A stretch of 64,000 bases of DNA. Source: Brassica napus. Its lineage: Eukaryota; Streptophyta; Magnoliopsida; Brassicales; Brassicaceae. Under the pieces are notes generated by a model that was not told the DNA's origin, did not search any database, and saw only the letters and a list, made by a program, of their open reading frames with translations. Every line of letters begins with the position of its first letter. Position 1 is the first letter of the stretch. Position numbers and translations under genes: made by a program. The stretch covers positions 54,589,377-54,653,376 of the forward strand of contig NC_063452.1 of assembly GCF_020379485.1 (NCBI RefSeq). Direction: 5' to 3'. Of the stretch, positions 34,437-45,929 are shown one piece after another.

Positions 34437-34764
34437 TGGGTCTTCCCGTTCGACCCCCTTTTCACCCAATCTGGTTTCTTTGTTTTTGTGTCTCACTGTT
34501 ATCTACATCTTGTGATCCTTGCTCTGCTCATGACTAGCAAGACTGTGTTCACCGAGAAGATACTCAACTTCCTGCCAAGTGTTGCAGTTGCATATCAATA
34601 AGCTACCGGCTACGGAAGCGTTTGAGGAGAAGAACAAAAGCAGGTGAAGTAACAATGTTTTCAACATCGATTATTACTCTTCTTCCTGAAGTAAATATCA
34701 AATTCGGATAAAATTTTAACGACATTACCTATGAACATGATGAAATGTTTTACAATTTTTTTTT

Positions 34765-34915
34765 TTTAAGAACCTTGCAATGGAGTACAAAAATTTAGGT
34801 GTCTCTTACTTAAAGTTCTTAACACATATTTATTACTAAACAATTGATTAAGAGATCCTAATGGGTTCTAGGGATAATCATGCTCTAAGAACCTCACCAT
34901 AAAAGACCCCAATTA
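34765..34915. mobile_element. MITE-like foldback remnant
   Basis: Shares AAGAACC, TAAGAGATCC and ATCATGCTCTAA words with the element at 7325-7475. No TSD found. Confidence 0.35.
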
Positions 34916-35297
34916 ATCATGCTCTAAAAGAGTTTGTTAAAGTGAACCACACAAACGTGGTCAATTGGTACGGCGAATTTGGAAAGGTTTTAAGCACCTC
35001 GGATTCAGAACCTATTAAACTCAGATTTACACGTTTGTGTGGCCAAACGACATGAATATCTAATTTCCATTGCGAGCAACAGATCTGTCTTGCGCTGATG
35101 AACAGGCTCCCATGGGATTAGTCGGTTGGGCTTCGGCCCACCGGATACTCCGGATTATCAACAAATAAAATGACCTAAATTATATGATGGCGTTTGAGAT
35201 AATTTTATCGAATCATTTTATAAGTGCAGGCGGCAGCTTCAGCCTCTAACTGAGAATTAAGCAACTCATCATAAATTCTGATATGGAGCAATCTGAA

Positions 35298-35410
35298 GGC
35301 CCATAACAAAGCCCATATAATAGAATTGAGCTTAGCCCACACCACTTTTATTTCCGAACCGGGGTTAGGGTTTCTCAGTGACTCAGGGCTATACTCTGTA
35401 GGTTTATAAA
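35298..35410 (+). promoter_or_regulatory. EF1B-beta promoter: site II elements, telo-box, TATA
   Basis: GGCCCA at 35,298-35,303 and AGCCCA at 35,310-35,315 and 35,334-35,339 are site II (TGGGCY) motifs in reverse orientation. TTAGGGTTT at 35,365-35,373 is a telo-box (AAACCCTAA reversed). TATAAA lies at 35,405-35,410, 84 bp before the ATG, followed by a pyrimidine-rich leader. Site II plus telo-box is the known promoter signature of plant ribosomal-protein and translation-factor genes. Confidence 0.8.
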
Positions 35411-35493
35411 GCAGCTTGCTTTTTCAACCTGCGTCTCTGATCTCTTATCACTCTCTCCCTCCCCCCCTCCCCTAACCTCGGCAAGCAGCTACA

Positions 35494-36709
35494 ATGGCGG
35501 TTACCTTCTCAGATCTACACACAGAGCAAGGTGTTAAATCCGTGGAGGAGCACCTCGCAGGGAAAACCTACATCTCCGGGTAAGTTTCTCACTTTCCCAT
35601 CTTTCGCAATACGTTTTCGATCGGCGTTTGAAGTCTAAAACATAACTTTTTGATTTCCGCAGAGATCAATTGTCTGTGGATGATGTGAAGGTATACGCTG
35701 CCATCGTGGAGAAACCGAGCGATGCCTTCCCTAATGCTAGCAAGTGGTACGATTGCGTCGCGTCCCACCTTGCTAAAAGGTTCGTCCTTTTGTTACTTTT
35801 GAATCAAACTAAATAAGATTTGGTTTATGATTGATCTTCCAAGAACTTAGGAGGTTTCTAATTGTTGCAGTTTCCCTGGTAAGGCCGTCGGAGTTTCAAT
35901 CGGTGGCTCTGCTGCTGCTGCTCCTGCTCAAGCTGAGGTACCCTTTCCTTGAATGCTTGAGTCTTGTTCTATTCCTAATCTATCTGTTAGTAAACAATGA
36001 CGTGATCATTATATTTTTGAAGAATGCTTTTGATATGGTGATAGTTCTAGTCTTATACTAGGGAGAAGAGTTGTGTTTGCTAGAGGAAACGTTTTGTGTG
36101 ATTTAGCTATTTTCGTGAATCGTGAACAGGCACCTGCAGCTGATGATGATGATGACATGGATCTGTTTGGTGACGAGACCGAGGAGGAAAAGAAAGCTGC
36201 AGAGGAGAGGGAGGCTTCTAAGAAAGACACCAAGAAGCCCAAAGAGAGTAAGCACTGTCTTTTGTTTGGTTTTGGATCTGGAACACATGTGATTACTGAG
36301 AAACTGCATCTTATTCTCTTTTTTGAATTTTGTTTAGGTGGAAAGTCATCTGTGCTCATGGAAGTCAAGCCATGGGATGACGAGACTGACATGAAGAAAC
36401 TGGAGGAGTGTGTCCGCGCCGTGGAGATGCCTGGTCTTCTATGGGGAGCTTGTAAGTCCACAATCTCCATTTGTCTATACTTGCGATGATTGTGTTGGCG
36501 CCAGTTCCTCTAATTGAGTATTTTGTTCTGTTTAAACTGTTGCAGCAAAACTGGTTCCAGTTGGTTACGGGATCAAGAAGCTCACGATCATGCTCACAAT
36601 CGTTGATGACCTCGTCTCCCCAGACAATCTCATCGAAGACTATCTCACCTGTGAGCCTAACAACGAGTACATCCAGAGTGTTGACATCGTCGCATTCAAC
36701 AAGATCTAG
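35494..36709 (+). CDS. Elongation factor 1B-beta (eEF1B beta), guanine nucleotide exchange factor
   Basis: Catalyses GDP/GTP exchange on eEF1A in the cytosol. Six exons: 35,494-35,579, 35,663-35,779, 35,871-35,937, 36,130-36,247, 36,338-36,451 and 36,546-36,709. All are GT-AG, totalling 666 nt (221 aa, usual family length about 224-231). The N-terminus [20 protein letters not shown] is followed by a GST-C-like region ([17 protein letters not shown]). Next come an Ala-rich linker, the acidic [20 protein letters not shown] box and the C-terminal EF1-GNE exchange domain starting [17 protein letters not shown], with the terminal FNKI typical of the family. Matches Arabidopsis At5g19510 by recall and by position between the MSL and eIF2B-gamma-like genes. 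No lesions. Confidence 0.97.
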
Positions 36710-37076
36710 AGACTTTTAAGTTCTCTCCTTACCAAAAGATACTTGATTTCCTTCCAAGCTTTGTTCTTTTTGTGTTGTTCTGCTTGAGATGTTTATTTTC
36801 TTCGTTGCAAGAAACATAAACTATCAATCCTTATTATTCGGTCCTTTACCGTGAAACATTCTCTAATACTTCCAAAAGCAATACGTATCCTGCAGCTTCC
36901 ATGACAAGGGTGAATTTTCCTCTCGGGGCACCGAAGGCTTGTCAATGTAAATCAAAATAGTCAGCTTCAATTGAAGAAACTTCTTTCACAAGCAAAGAGT
37001 AACAGAAGCACAAGACCAAAACACAACACACACAGAGATTAGAAACAAGAGCATATTACAGTCAACAGAGATCTGC
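36710..37076. other. Convergent 3' intergenic region
   Basis: Holds the 3'UTRs of EF1B-beta (plus) and the lectin kinase (minus). No other feature seen. Confidence 0.6.
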
Positions 37077-39038
37077 TCAACGACCAAGCTGAGCACTTGA
37101 AAACGTTGCAGTAGCAGCACCACCAGAGCTCACCACCGATGTTCCAGTACTCGAAGATGAGACACGATAAGTTGCAACAGGCATTTTGATAGGAAGACGA
37201 GGCAACGGTGCTTCAAGATTCAACACTTGGATGGCTTGTTTAATCGAAGGCCTCGAGTTCCTATCAGGATGAGCACACCACAACCCTACAACCATAAGAC
37301 ATTCTGCCTGCTTCTCATCAAAACCATCATTGATCCTCAGTTTCTCATCCACAACTGTGATCACTTCTCCTTTCCCGTACAGATCCCACACTCTCTCCAC
37401 AAGGCTTGTCTCAGGCTCAACTCTTCCTTGTCTCGGATCTACTGATTTTCTTCCTGTAACAATCTCTAACGTAACAACTCCAAAGCTGTAAACATCAGAC
37501 TCTTTACTCGCCCTTCCTGTGCTTATGTACTCAGGAGCCATGTAACCGAACGTTCCCGCTAACCCTGTAGTCTGCGGACCAAGCTCGTGGTCCATAAACC
37601 TAGCCAACCCGAAATCACCGAGCTTGGCATTGAAATTGGAATCGAGCATCACATTACTCGCCTTGATGTCTCTGTGGACAACACACTGCTCCCACTCCTC
37701 GTGAAGATACAGCAGAGCAGAGGCTATACCTAAAGTTACCTTGCACCTCACGCCCCAAGCGAGACGAGGCTTCTTACCAAAGAGATGGGCGTCGAGGCTA
37801 CCGTTTGGCATGAACTCGTATACCATTAGAAACTCATCTTTCTCATGACACCAGCCAATAAGTTGCACTAAGTTTCGATGTCTCAAACTGCTGATGATCT
37901 TTACTTCCGTTATGAACTCTCTTTTCCCCTGCTGCTTAGACCCGCCCGCAAACTTCTTTATCGCAACCATCGTATCTAACCCGCTTAAGTAGCCTTTATA
38001 CACCGCTCCAAACCCTCCTTCCCCAAGCTTCCTATCATCTGAGAAGTTGTTGGCAGCTGATGCAAGATCTTTGTAAGAAAACTTTCTTGGTCCTGCTCCT
38101 CTTTCAAGATCATCATTTATCGATCTCAAGTTTGCTTTCTCCTCAGCTTTCTTATTCTGCTGCTGCTTTCGTTTCAAGAAGACAACAAAGAAGGTCAGCA
38201 AAACAAAGACAGAGACTGAAACACCGATGATCATCCCCTTCCTGTCGTTTCGAACTTTCTTGATAACTCTCAGCTCCAGGGTTGAACTATACTCCCACGA
38301 CACAAGTCTATTCCCCTCAGTGACCCCTCCAGATGTCGCGGAGAATCCAATAGTGACTTCTGATGGCATCACCTTCGAAAGATCAATGATGTAAGATAAG
38401 CTCGAGTTCTCATTAGGATCAGATGTTGTGTCATAACTCCAAGAGACGCTCAAGTTTCTTCTGGATGAATCATAGAAGATCGTCACACGGCCTATATCTT
38501 GGCTATGCGAGGTCGCATTCCAAGAAGTTGCGTTAGAAGAAACAAGAGAGTTGTTGTTGATTCCCACATGAGACTTCATGTCGAGAGGATCCCATTCTGG
38601 GTTGCTATACGTGTCGAACTCGACATGAACAAGCGGGTAAAAAGAAGACTTATCGTTGGTTTCATTAAACAGACCCAAGAAACCACCAGCTGAGTTGGGA
38701 GGCATTTGGATCCCTGCAGGAGCTAGAAAGAAAGCGAAGCCATGGCCGTAGTTACCGTACATAACACCACGAGTGTCAACCCTGAAGGAGAAGCGTGTAG
38801 TGAAATCCGAAGGCTTGCCGATCTCTTGATCCCACAGAGGAATCCTCTTGCCATAAGTAGCCCAGCCGGAACGGCAAGTGTAGTCGATGTTGGTAAGCTC
38901 AACAGCTCCGTTTGCTCTTGCTTCTCCTTGGTATGCTATTTCGGGACTGTCTTGGTTGAAACGAGTTATTTTAAAATGAAGTGAGTAGACACAAGGGAGA
39001 ATCAAAACAAAGCAGAAGCAGAGGATTGAGATGGACAT
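37077..39038 (-). CDS. L-type lectin receptor-like kinase (class IX)
   Basis: Single-exon plasma-membrane receptor kinase of 653 aa. The start at 39,038 is chosen over an in-frame ATG 16 codons upstream because it begins a standard signal peptide (MSISILCFCFVLILPCVYS). Domains: legume-type lectin, about residues 20-265 (VHVEFDTYSNPEWDP, the metal-binding region, and NNNSLVSS); a transmembrane helix around 270-290 (VSVSVFVLLTFFVVFL); then a kinase with loop GEGGFGAVYKG, VAIKK, HRDIKASN, DFG and GYMAPEY. All catalytic motifs are intact. The closest recalled relatives are Arabidopsis LecRK-IX.1/IX.2 (At5g10530, At5g65600), implicated in defence and cell death. Those are not neighbours of EF1B-beta in Arabidopsis, so this looks like a local insertion. 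The Ser/Thr/Gly-rich tail ends AQLGR. Confidence 0.96.
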   Translation of the reverse strand: MSISILCFCFVLILPCVYSLHFKITRFNQDSPEIAYQGEARANGAVELTNIDYTCRSGWATYGKRIPLWDQEIGKPSDFTTRFSFRVDTRGVMYGNYGHGFAFFLAPAGIQMPPNSAGGFLGLFNETNDKSSFYPLVHVEFDTYSNPEWDPLDMKSHVGINNNSLVSSNATSWNATSHSQDIGRVTIFYDSSRRNLSVSWSYDTTSDPNENSSLSYIIDLSKVMPSEVTIGFSATSGGVTEGNRLVSWEYSSTLELRVIKKVRNDRKGMIIGVSVSVFVLLTFFVVFLKRKQQQNKKAEEKANLRSINDDLERGAGPRKFSYKDLASAANNFSDDRKLGEGGFGAVYKGYLSGLDTMVAIKKFAGGSKQQGKREFITEVKIISSLRHRNLVQLIGWCHEKDEFLMVYEFMPNGSLDAHLFGKKPRLAWGVRCKVTLGIASALLYLHEEWEQCVVHRDIKASNVMLDSNFNAKLGDFGLARFMDHELGPQTTGLAGTFGYMAPEYISTGRASKESDVYSFGVVTLEIVTGRKSVDPRQGRVEPETSLVERVWDLYGKGEVITVVDEKLRINDGFDEKQAECLMVVGLWCAHPDRNSRPSIKQAIQVLNLEAPLPRLPIKMPVATYRVSSSSTGTSVVSSGGAATATFSSAQLGR

Positions 39039-40629
39039 TTTTGAAGGTAAGAAGAAACAGATAGTATTAGTATCACAAGAGACCAAGAATGGTGCAGTTG
39101 ATATCTATACTTCATAATAATTAAGTCAACGACTGATCCCAACTATCGCCAGGAAGAAAAAAAACAAAGTTATAACCAATCATTTTCCATAAATAGTTGA
39201 CTTGAATGTAAACAAAACTAATCTGAATTGAAAATTCTGTTATGATAATGACATGAACCATTTAAAAATATGGAAGACATGTTTAGTGCTCATCCTAAGT
39301 TGTGGCTTAAAATGTTCACATGTTAAGCAGAGTAACTTCAGAAATAAGGCTTACCAGCAGAATCACAACGAAAAGTGGACCTTTTCTACACGAACTGGCA
39401 TATGCACAACCAGAAAGATTAGTTACAGGTGATTCATCTGTAAATTTAAGAACATGTCAATGTACAGTAAGTAAGATACCTTGGCCTTCAACCTTTAGAA
39501 ATCACCTTCAAGAAAAAGTACATAGGAAAAAAAAGTCTTCCACTATTTTGAAACCATAATAAACTGTACGGATATATTTTTTGGAAGAAATAATCGATTG
39601 AAAACGACATTTATCAAGTCAATGACAAACCTAGGATTAGAAAAATAAGCACATTCGAGGAGCCAGCTCAACCTCAGCCAAAACAAATGAACATCAAATT
39701 CGTACATTTTATTCTTTGTTTTGTCAACTGTCTCTGTTTCTTTTTGTTCAAATCAACTGTCTCTGTTATCATGAAAAGAATGTATAAAACAATAATCTAG
39801 CTAGGGTGGGCATTTTATACGTTAATTTTGATTCTATCCTGTTTCGATTCGATAAAAAAAAATCCCTCTGCTCCTACTTTTATACAATATATATATTAAA
39901 AATATAGAATTTTAAATGATAATTTTTTTATAATTATTATTTTAAGACATAATTTTATTATTACTTATAAAAGTAAAAATTAAAAATGAATATAAAATAT
40001 TTATAAAATAACAATTTTCTAAATTTCAGTTTTATTAATAAAATTATTTTTTTTTAAAAAAATTATGGAGCATATAGTTTCACTAATCTTTACTTTTTCA
40101 TTTTATATTATGTAAAAAAAAATTGAAAGAAAAAAAATCTCGTGTAGTTTTTTAAAGATTTTGCTTGTATTAAACAAACTGGATGAAATATCTGTAAATA
40201 TCCATAAATAATTACAAACATTTACAAAAAAATTTGGACTCCGAATATCTGTATTTTTCAGAATCAAAACAAATTGAAAAATTAAATATATGTCAAATAC
40301 GAAACAAACAAATACTGAAAATTAGGTTAGTATTCAATCCGTGCCCAGCCCAGGTTCTGAGGTGCCAAAACAATAAACTCTGTTCATTTGTAAGTGTGAA
40401 CCTCCCCGTTTCTTGCTTCGTCAGATCATTTGCAAATGAAGAAACTCATTTAATGAATTTCATAATGTTAAAGATCTTAATTTGCGGTTAGAAAATGATT
40501 TATATTTTAATTAACCAAAAACTTACAAGGGAAATATTCTGAGCGGGTTGATATCGTCGTCTACTAGCCGTTCTCAAAACCAACAAAACCTCAAGCGAAA
40601 CCTCTCTTCCTCTCACCTCAAATTCAGAG
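39039..40629. other. Intergenic region, LecRK promoter side and eIF2B-gamma-like promoter
   Basis: The divergent upstream region of two genes. AT-rich with poly-A/T runs at about 39,880-40,140. No TE boundary or additional ORF could be supported. Confidence 0.5.
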
Positions 40630-41052
40630 ATGGATTTCCAGGTTGTCATTCTCGCCGGCGGATTCTCCAGTAATCTCGTCCCCTTATTCTCCAAGGTCCT
40701 TCTCTCTCTTCTCCCTCATTCATCTGCGAAACTGTCTTTCTCTGTAGCTAATGTTCCTTTTGTGCTGTACAGGAAGTCCCTAAGGCGCTGCTCCCCGTAG
40801 CAAACCGTCTGGTGTTATCTTACGTTCTCGATCTTCTAGAGAGTAGTAATCTCAAGGACCTCATCGTCGTACGCCTTATATCTTTCACAAATTTGTTGTT
40901 ATCTTATGCTAGATTGAACGTTTTTAATCGATTTTGGAGAGAACTTAAGATTTTCGATTCACATTTCTGGAAACAGGTTGTTGAAGGAGAAGACGCCGCT
41001 CTGACAGTTGGTGGATATGGATATCTTCTCCCTGTGTTGATCGTTTACATGT

Positions 41053-44000
41053 TATCAATTACATTAGAGAATCCGGTTTAGACCGATTCGATACATTATT
41101 TATGTTAGATTGTATTTTGGTTTACTCTGATTCAAGGGGTATATATATCATGTAATGTACACTTGATTGAGATAGGAATCAGAAACAGTTTGACGATATC
41201 TTTTGGATTCTGTTTCGCTAATATGGTATCAGAGCAATGCTTCCAGCTCTCTCTGTGATTCCTCTTCTTTCTTCTATCGATTCTTTGTTTTTTCTTCAAA
41301 TTCTAGCCTCGATCATCCTCATCGTCATCTTCCTCAGTTTCGTTCATCATTAGACGAGCTCGATCTGAGAAAATATGGGGAAACGAGCTGGAAAAGCGAG
41401 AACTCGAAGCTCGACACCTGAAGAAAATCAATCCGCTGCTCGTTCGCGTTCCGTGACACCGATTCTTGAAGAACCTGCGATCACGATACCTAATCACCAA
41501 TCGAATCGAAGATCTAATTCTCGCAAAGACTTTGGATCTAATCCGATGCAAGCTGAACCGTTCGACAGTACTCATAGTATGTTCTTCCTGCACTCTGCGG
41601 ATCATCCAGGTCTTTCTATCGTTGCTCATACTCTCGATGGAACAAATTATAATAGCTGTCGATCGCCGGCCTTTCAGGTTCAGAACGCAACTCCAGATAA
41701 CACCAACATTATGATGGCTCAAGGGTCTTATCAGAAGCCGAAATGCTCACATTGCAACCGTCTGGGTCACACTGTTGACAAGTGTTATAGAGTTCATGGC
41801 TTTCCTCCTGGACATCCCCAACGTTCCAAGAACAATAAGACGATTGGTTCTACGAATGTTGCAGCTTCTTCGTCTCAAGTTCCTAATGACCCAATCAAGA
41901 ATGCAGAAGAGCATATGTCTAAGGACCAGATTCAACACATGATTTCTTACCTGAGTTCAAAACTGCAAAACTCCACTTCTCAGTCTGATACGATTTGTGC
42001 CAATGTTCAAGCTCCTAGTCTGGTGTCTGAAAGGAACTTTGCTTCAACTTCGAATTTTGTACCACATATCTCTCAAATCACTGGTACTTTCCTCACTTTC
42101 AAAACTTCTCATAACAACATGTTGACTTCTTCTATACCTCAGGAAACGGGAATGTCTCATAAGGCTTGGGTCATAGATTCAGGGGCTAGTCATCATGTTA
42201 CTCATGATAGATCTTTGTTCTTAGAATACAAACCCTTAGATCATACCTATGTGACTTTGCCTAATGGTCTTACGGTTCAAATAGAAGGAATTGGTTTTAT
42301 ACAATTAACTGGTGCTCTCTCTCTGCATAATGCATTATTCATTCCTGCTTTTAAGTTCAATCTATTGAGTGTCAGTGTTCTCACTAAAACTCTCAATGCT
42401 GAAGTTATATTTAATGCTTCTACTTGTCTGATTCAGGATCTTACTCGGGAGTTGATGATTGGTCACGGTAATGAAGTCACAAACTTATATGTTCTGGATC
42501 TGTCTAGCTCGCATTATAATATGTCTTTCACAGGTATGTCTACTGTGTGTGCTAGTTTTATTGCTGATTCGGATACTTGGCATAGACGTTTAGGTCATCC
42601 TTCAATGTCAAAGATTGAATTGTTGTCTAAAGTCTTACCTATTAATAAAACAACTTCTAAAGAACGAAATGATCATTGTCATGTTTGCCATTTATCAAAG
42701 CAGAAACGGTTATCTTTCAAAAATCGCAACAACATTTGTGAAAAAGCATTTGAATTAGTGCATATAGATACATGGGGTCCCTTCTCTGTTCCCGCAGTAG
42801 ATGGATTCAAATATTTTCTCACAATTGTTGATGATTTTAGTAGAGCTACTTGGATATACTTGATGAAACAAAAATCTGATCTGTTAACTATTTTTCCTGG
42901 CTTTGTTCAAATGGTTGAAACACAATTTAACACTAAAGTTTGCTCTATTAGATCTGATAATGCTCATGAATTGAAATTTACTGATCTGTGTTTACATAAA
43001 GGCATTAAGACATTTCATTCCTGTCCGGAAACACCTGAACAGAATTCTGTAGTGGAGAGAAAGCATCAGCACCTTCTTAATGTAGCTAGAGCCTTAATGT
43101 TTCAGTCTGGTATGCTTTTAGATTACTGGGGTGATTGTGTTTTAACTGCTACATTCTTGATAAATAGAGTTCCTTCTTCTGTTTTAGGAAATCGCACACC
43201 TTATGAAAAGCTTACTTCTAAAGAACCTGATTATGATGCTTTGAAAACCTTTGGCTGTCTCTGTTATGTGTCAACTTCACCTAAGAGTAGAACTAAGTTT
43301 GACCCTAGAGCAAAAGCATGTGTTTTCTTAGGATACCCCGTAGGTTATAAAGGATACAAGCTACTAGACATTGAGACAAATACTGTTTCCATTTCTCGAC
43401 ATGTTGTTTTCCACGAGGATATTTTCCCTTTTCTATCTTCAACCATTCCTGAAGATATGAAAAATTTCTTTCCTCGTCCTCTTTCCCCTTCTCTTTTTGA
43501 TGACAAGATGCCTTTTGCGCAGTCATCATCTGATGCTCATCACCCTACTGGTGAGTCATCTTCTGAGAACTTAACTCTCAATGAGTCTAAGTCTCATCGA
43601 TAAAGAAAACCACCTAACCACCTAAAAGACTTTCATTGCTATAATAGTAATACTAATCATACGACTCCTTACCCTCTTACCAAATATATTTCTTATTCCA
43701 AATTATCTGAGCCTTTTCAAGCTTTCATCAATACCATTTCCAAAATTCCCATACCAACAACTTATGCCGAAGCAAAGAAAGACAAAGTATGGTGTGATTC
43801 CATGGGCTTAGAGATTGATGCATTTCAAAGGACTGAGACTTGGAGTATAACAGAATTACCTCCTGGTAAGAAGGCTTTGGGTTGCAAATGGTTACATTCT
43901 ATTAAGTATAACGCAGATAGCACTATTGAGAGACATAAATCTCGGCTTGTAGCGAAGAGTTACACCCAGCAGGAAGGGATTGACTTTATGGATACCTTTT

Positions 44001-45482
44001 CTCCGGTTGCTAAGATGGCGACAGTGAAGATTATCTTAGCTTTGGCTCCTAAACTGAAGTGGTCTTTACATCAACTGGATGTATCCAATGCATTCCTCAA
44101 TGGCGACCTTGATGAAGAGATTTATATGAAGTTGCCGCCTGGGTATGCTGATATTAAGGGGGAATCTGTTTCTCCTACAGCAGTGTGCAAGCTTCATAAG
44201 TCCATCTACGGTTTGAAACAAGCCTCCAGACAATGGTTCATTAAGTTTTCTACAACTTTACTTGGTCTGGGGTTTGAGACGTGTTTTGGTGATCACACTA
44301 TGTTTGTCAAACGTCCTGACAACAAGTTTGTGGTGGTATTGGTTTACGTGGACGATATATTGATTGCGAGTACTGATGATGACTTGGTTGCAGAGTTGAA
44401 GTTACAACTAAGTTCAGCTTTCAAACTTCGTGATCTTGGAACTCCAAAATATTTTCTTGGATTGGAGATTGCTAGATCTGAAGAAGGCATCTCTATTTGC
44501 CAAAGAAAATATGTGATTGATTTGCTGGAGTCTACTGGTTTTACAGGTTGTAAACCTTCATCTATTCCGATGGAACCAAACCAGAAGCTCTCAATTGAAG
44601 ATGGTGTCCTCCTCTCTGATGCTAAACAGTACAGAAGACTGGTGGGAAAGCTTCAGTATCTGACTTACAGCCGGCCAGATATAACCTTTGCTGTCTCGAA
44701 GTTAGCTCAGTTCTCTTCTGCCCCTACTGATCTTCACCTTCAAGCCATACACAAGGTGTTGCGTTACTTGAAAGGTACTATTGGTCAGGGCTTATTCTAT
44801 GGATCTGATCTTAACTTCGACATTAGAGGATACTCGGATTCTGATTGGAGTGGTTGTCCTGATTCCCGGAGATCTGTAACTGGTTTAGCTATGTTCGTTG
44901 GTGATTCTCTGGTGACTTGGAGGTCGAAGAAGCAAGATACAGTCTCATGTAGCTCTTCTGAAGCTGAATACAGAGCGATGTGTTCTGCAACTAAAGAGAT
45001 GATGTGGATTGATAAGGTTTTAAATGATCTCCGCATACCTCACTCTTTACCTGCACATATCTACTGTGATAACACTGCAGCTCTTCATATTGCCAGCAAC
45101 CCTGTCTTCCATGAAAGAACTAAACATCTTGAAAACGATTACCATAAGGTGCGAGAGAAGATGAAAGATGGTTTCTTGAAGACAATGTATGTGCGGACTG
45201 GAGATCAGCTTGCTAATGGCTTAACCAAGGCGCTTTATCCTGCACCATTCCGGGAGATATTGCGCAAGATGGGTGTTCATAACATCTATGAACTCTCATC
45301 TTGAGGGGGAATATCAATTATATTAGAGAACCCAGTTTAGACCGATTCGATACATTATTTATGTTAGATTGTATTTTGGTTTACTCTGATTCAAGGGGTA
45401 TATATATCATGTAATGTACACTTGATTGAGATAGGAATCAGAAACAGTTTGACGATATCTTTTGGATTCTGTTTCGCTAATA
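41053..45482 (+). mobile_element. Ty1/Copia LTR retrotransposon, nearly complete
   Basis: LTRs are 41,053-41,223 and 45,312-45,482 (171 bp each, ends TATCAATTA...GCTAATA), with about three differences (ACATT/ATATT, AATCC/AACCC, CCGG/CCAG). The primer-binding site TGGTATCAGAGC (Met-tRNA) follows the 5' LTR at 41,224, and a purine tract TGAGGGGGA precedes the 3' LTR. The target duplication CATGT lies at 41,048-41,052. Its second copy is split, CA at 45,483-45,484 and TGT at 55,998-56,000, because a CACTA element jumped into it. The low LTR divergence implies a young insertion. Confidence 0.97.
41375..45304 (+). pseudogene. Copia gag-pol polyprotein with one in-frame stop and a gag deletion
   Basis: One frame runs from ATG 41,375 to 45,304, interrupted only by TAA at 43,601-43,603. 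Gag is short: after AHTLDGTNYNS the sequence jumps to a linker, so the central gag domain is missing. Then follow the zinc knuckle CSHCNRLGHTVDKC and the protease site WVIDSGASHHVTH. Integrase has WHRRLGHPS, the CHVC finger and catalytic-core pieces HIDTWGPF and SDNAHE. Reverse transcriptase has LHQLDVSNAFLNGDL and YVDDILIAS. RNase H has SSSEAEYRA and HIYCDNTAAL. The stop separates integrase from reverse transcriptase, so full pol cannot be made without suppression. Confidence 0.95.
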
Positions 45483-45499
45483 CACACTACAAGAAAACA

Positions 45500-45825
45500 G
45501 CGGTATTCTGACGGACATTCCGACGGAAAATGAAATCCTCGGAATATACCGAGGAATTTCCGAGGAAATTCCGAGGAAACACAAAATTGGGGTTCCTCGG
45601 AATTTCCTCAGAATATACCTACGGAATTCCGAGGAAACCTCAGTCCGTCGGAATATTCCGAGGAAATTCCGAGGAACAATGTGTTCCTCGGAAAAAACCG
45701 ATGAATTCCGAGGAAATATTATAGCCGTTGGAGAGCTGTTGGGGGATTTTACAAAATTCCGAGGAAATTCCGACGAACTAGCCTTTTCCGTCGGAATTCC
45801 GTCGGAATTTCCTCGGTATGTCGGC
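45500..45825. repeat. CACTA 5' subterminal repeats
   Basis: Direct and inverted copies of TTCCGAGGAAATTCCGAGGA and TTCCGTCGGAATT words, about every 15-25 bp. Such arrays are the binding sites of TNPA-type proteins in En/Spm elements. Confidence 0.88.
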
Positions 45826-45929
45826 AGGATTTAATCTATATAAACAAGCACTCCTCTTCCTCTTCATTCACTCCATATCTTCATCCTCCCTCTTACTCTA
45901 TTTACACACGAATTTGATTCATAAAAAAT

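Noticed and set aside
36009..36470. 153-codon minus-strand frame
   Set aside because: Antisense of EF1B-beta exons 4-5.
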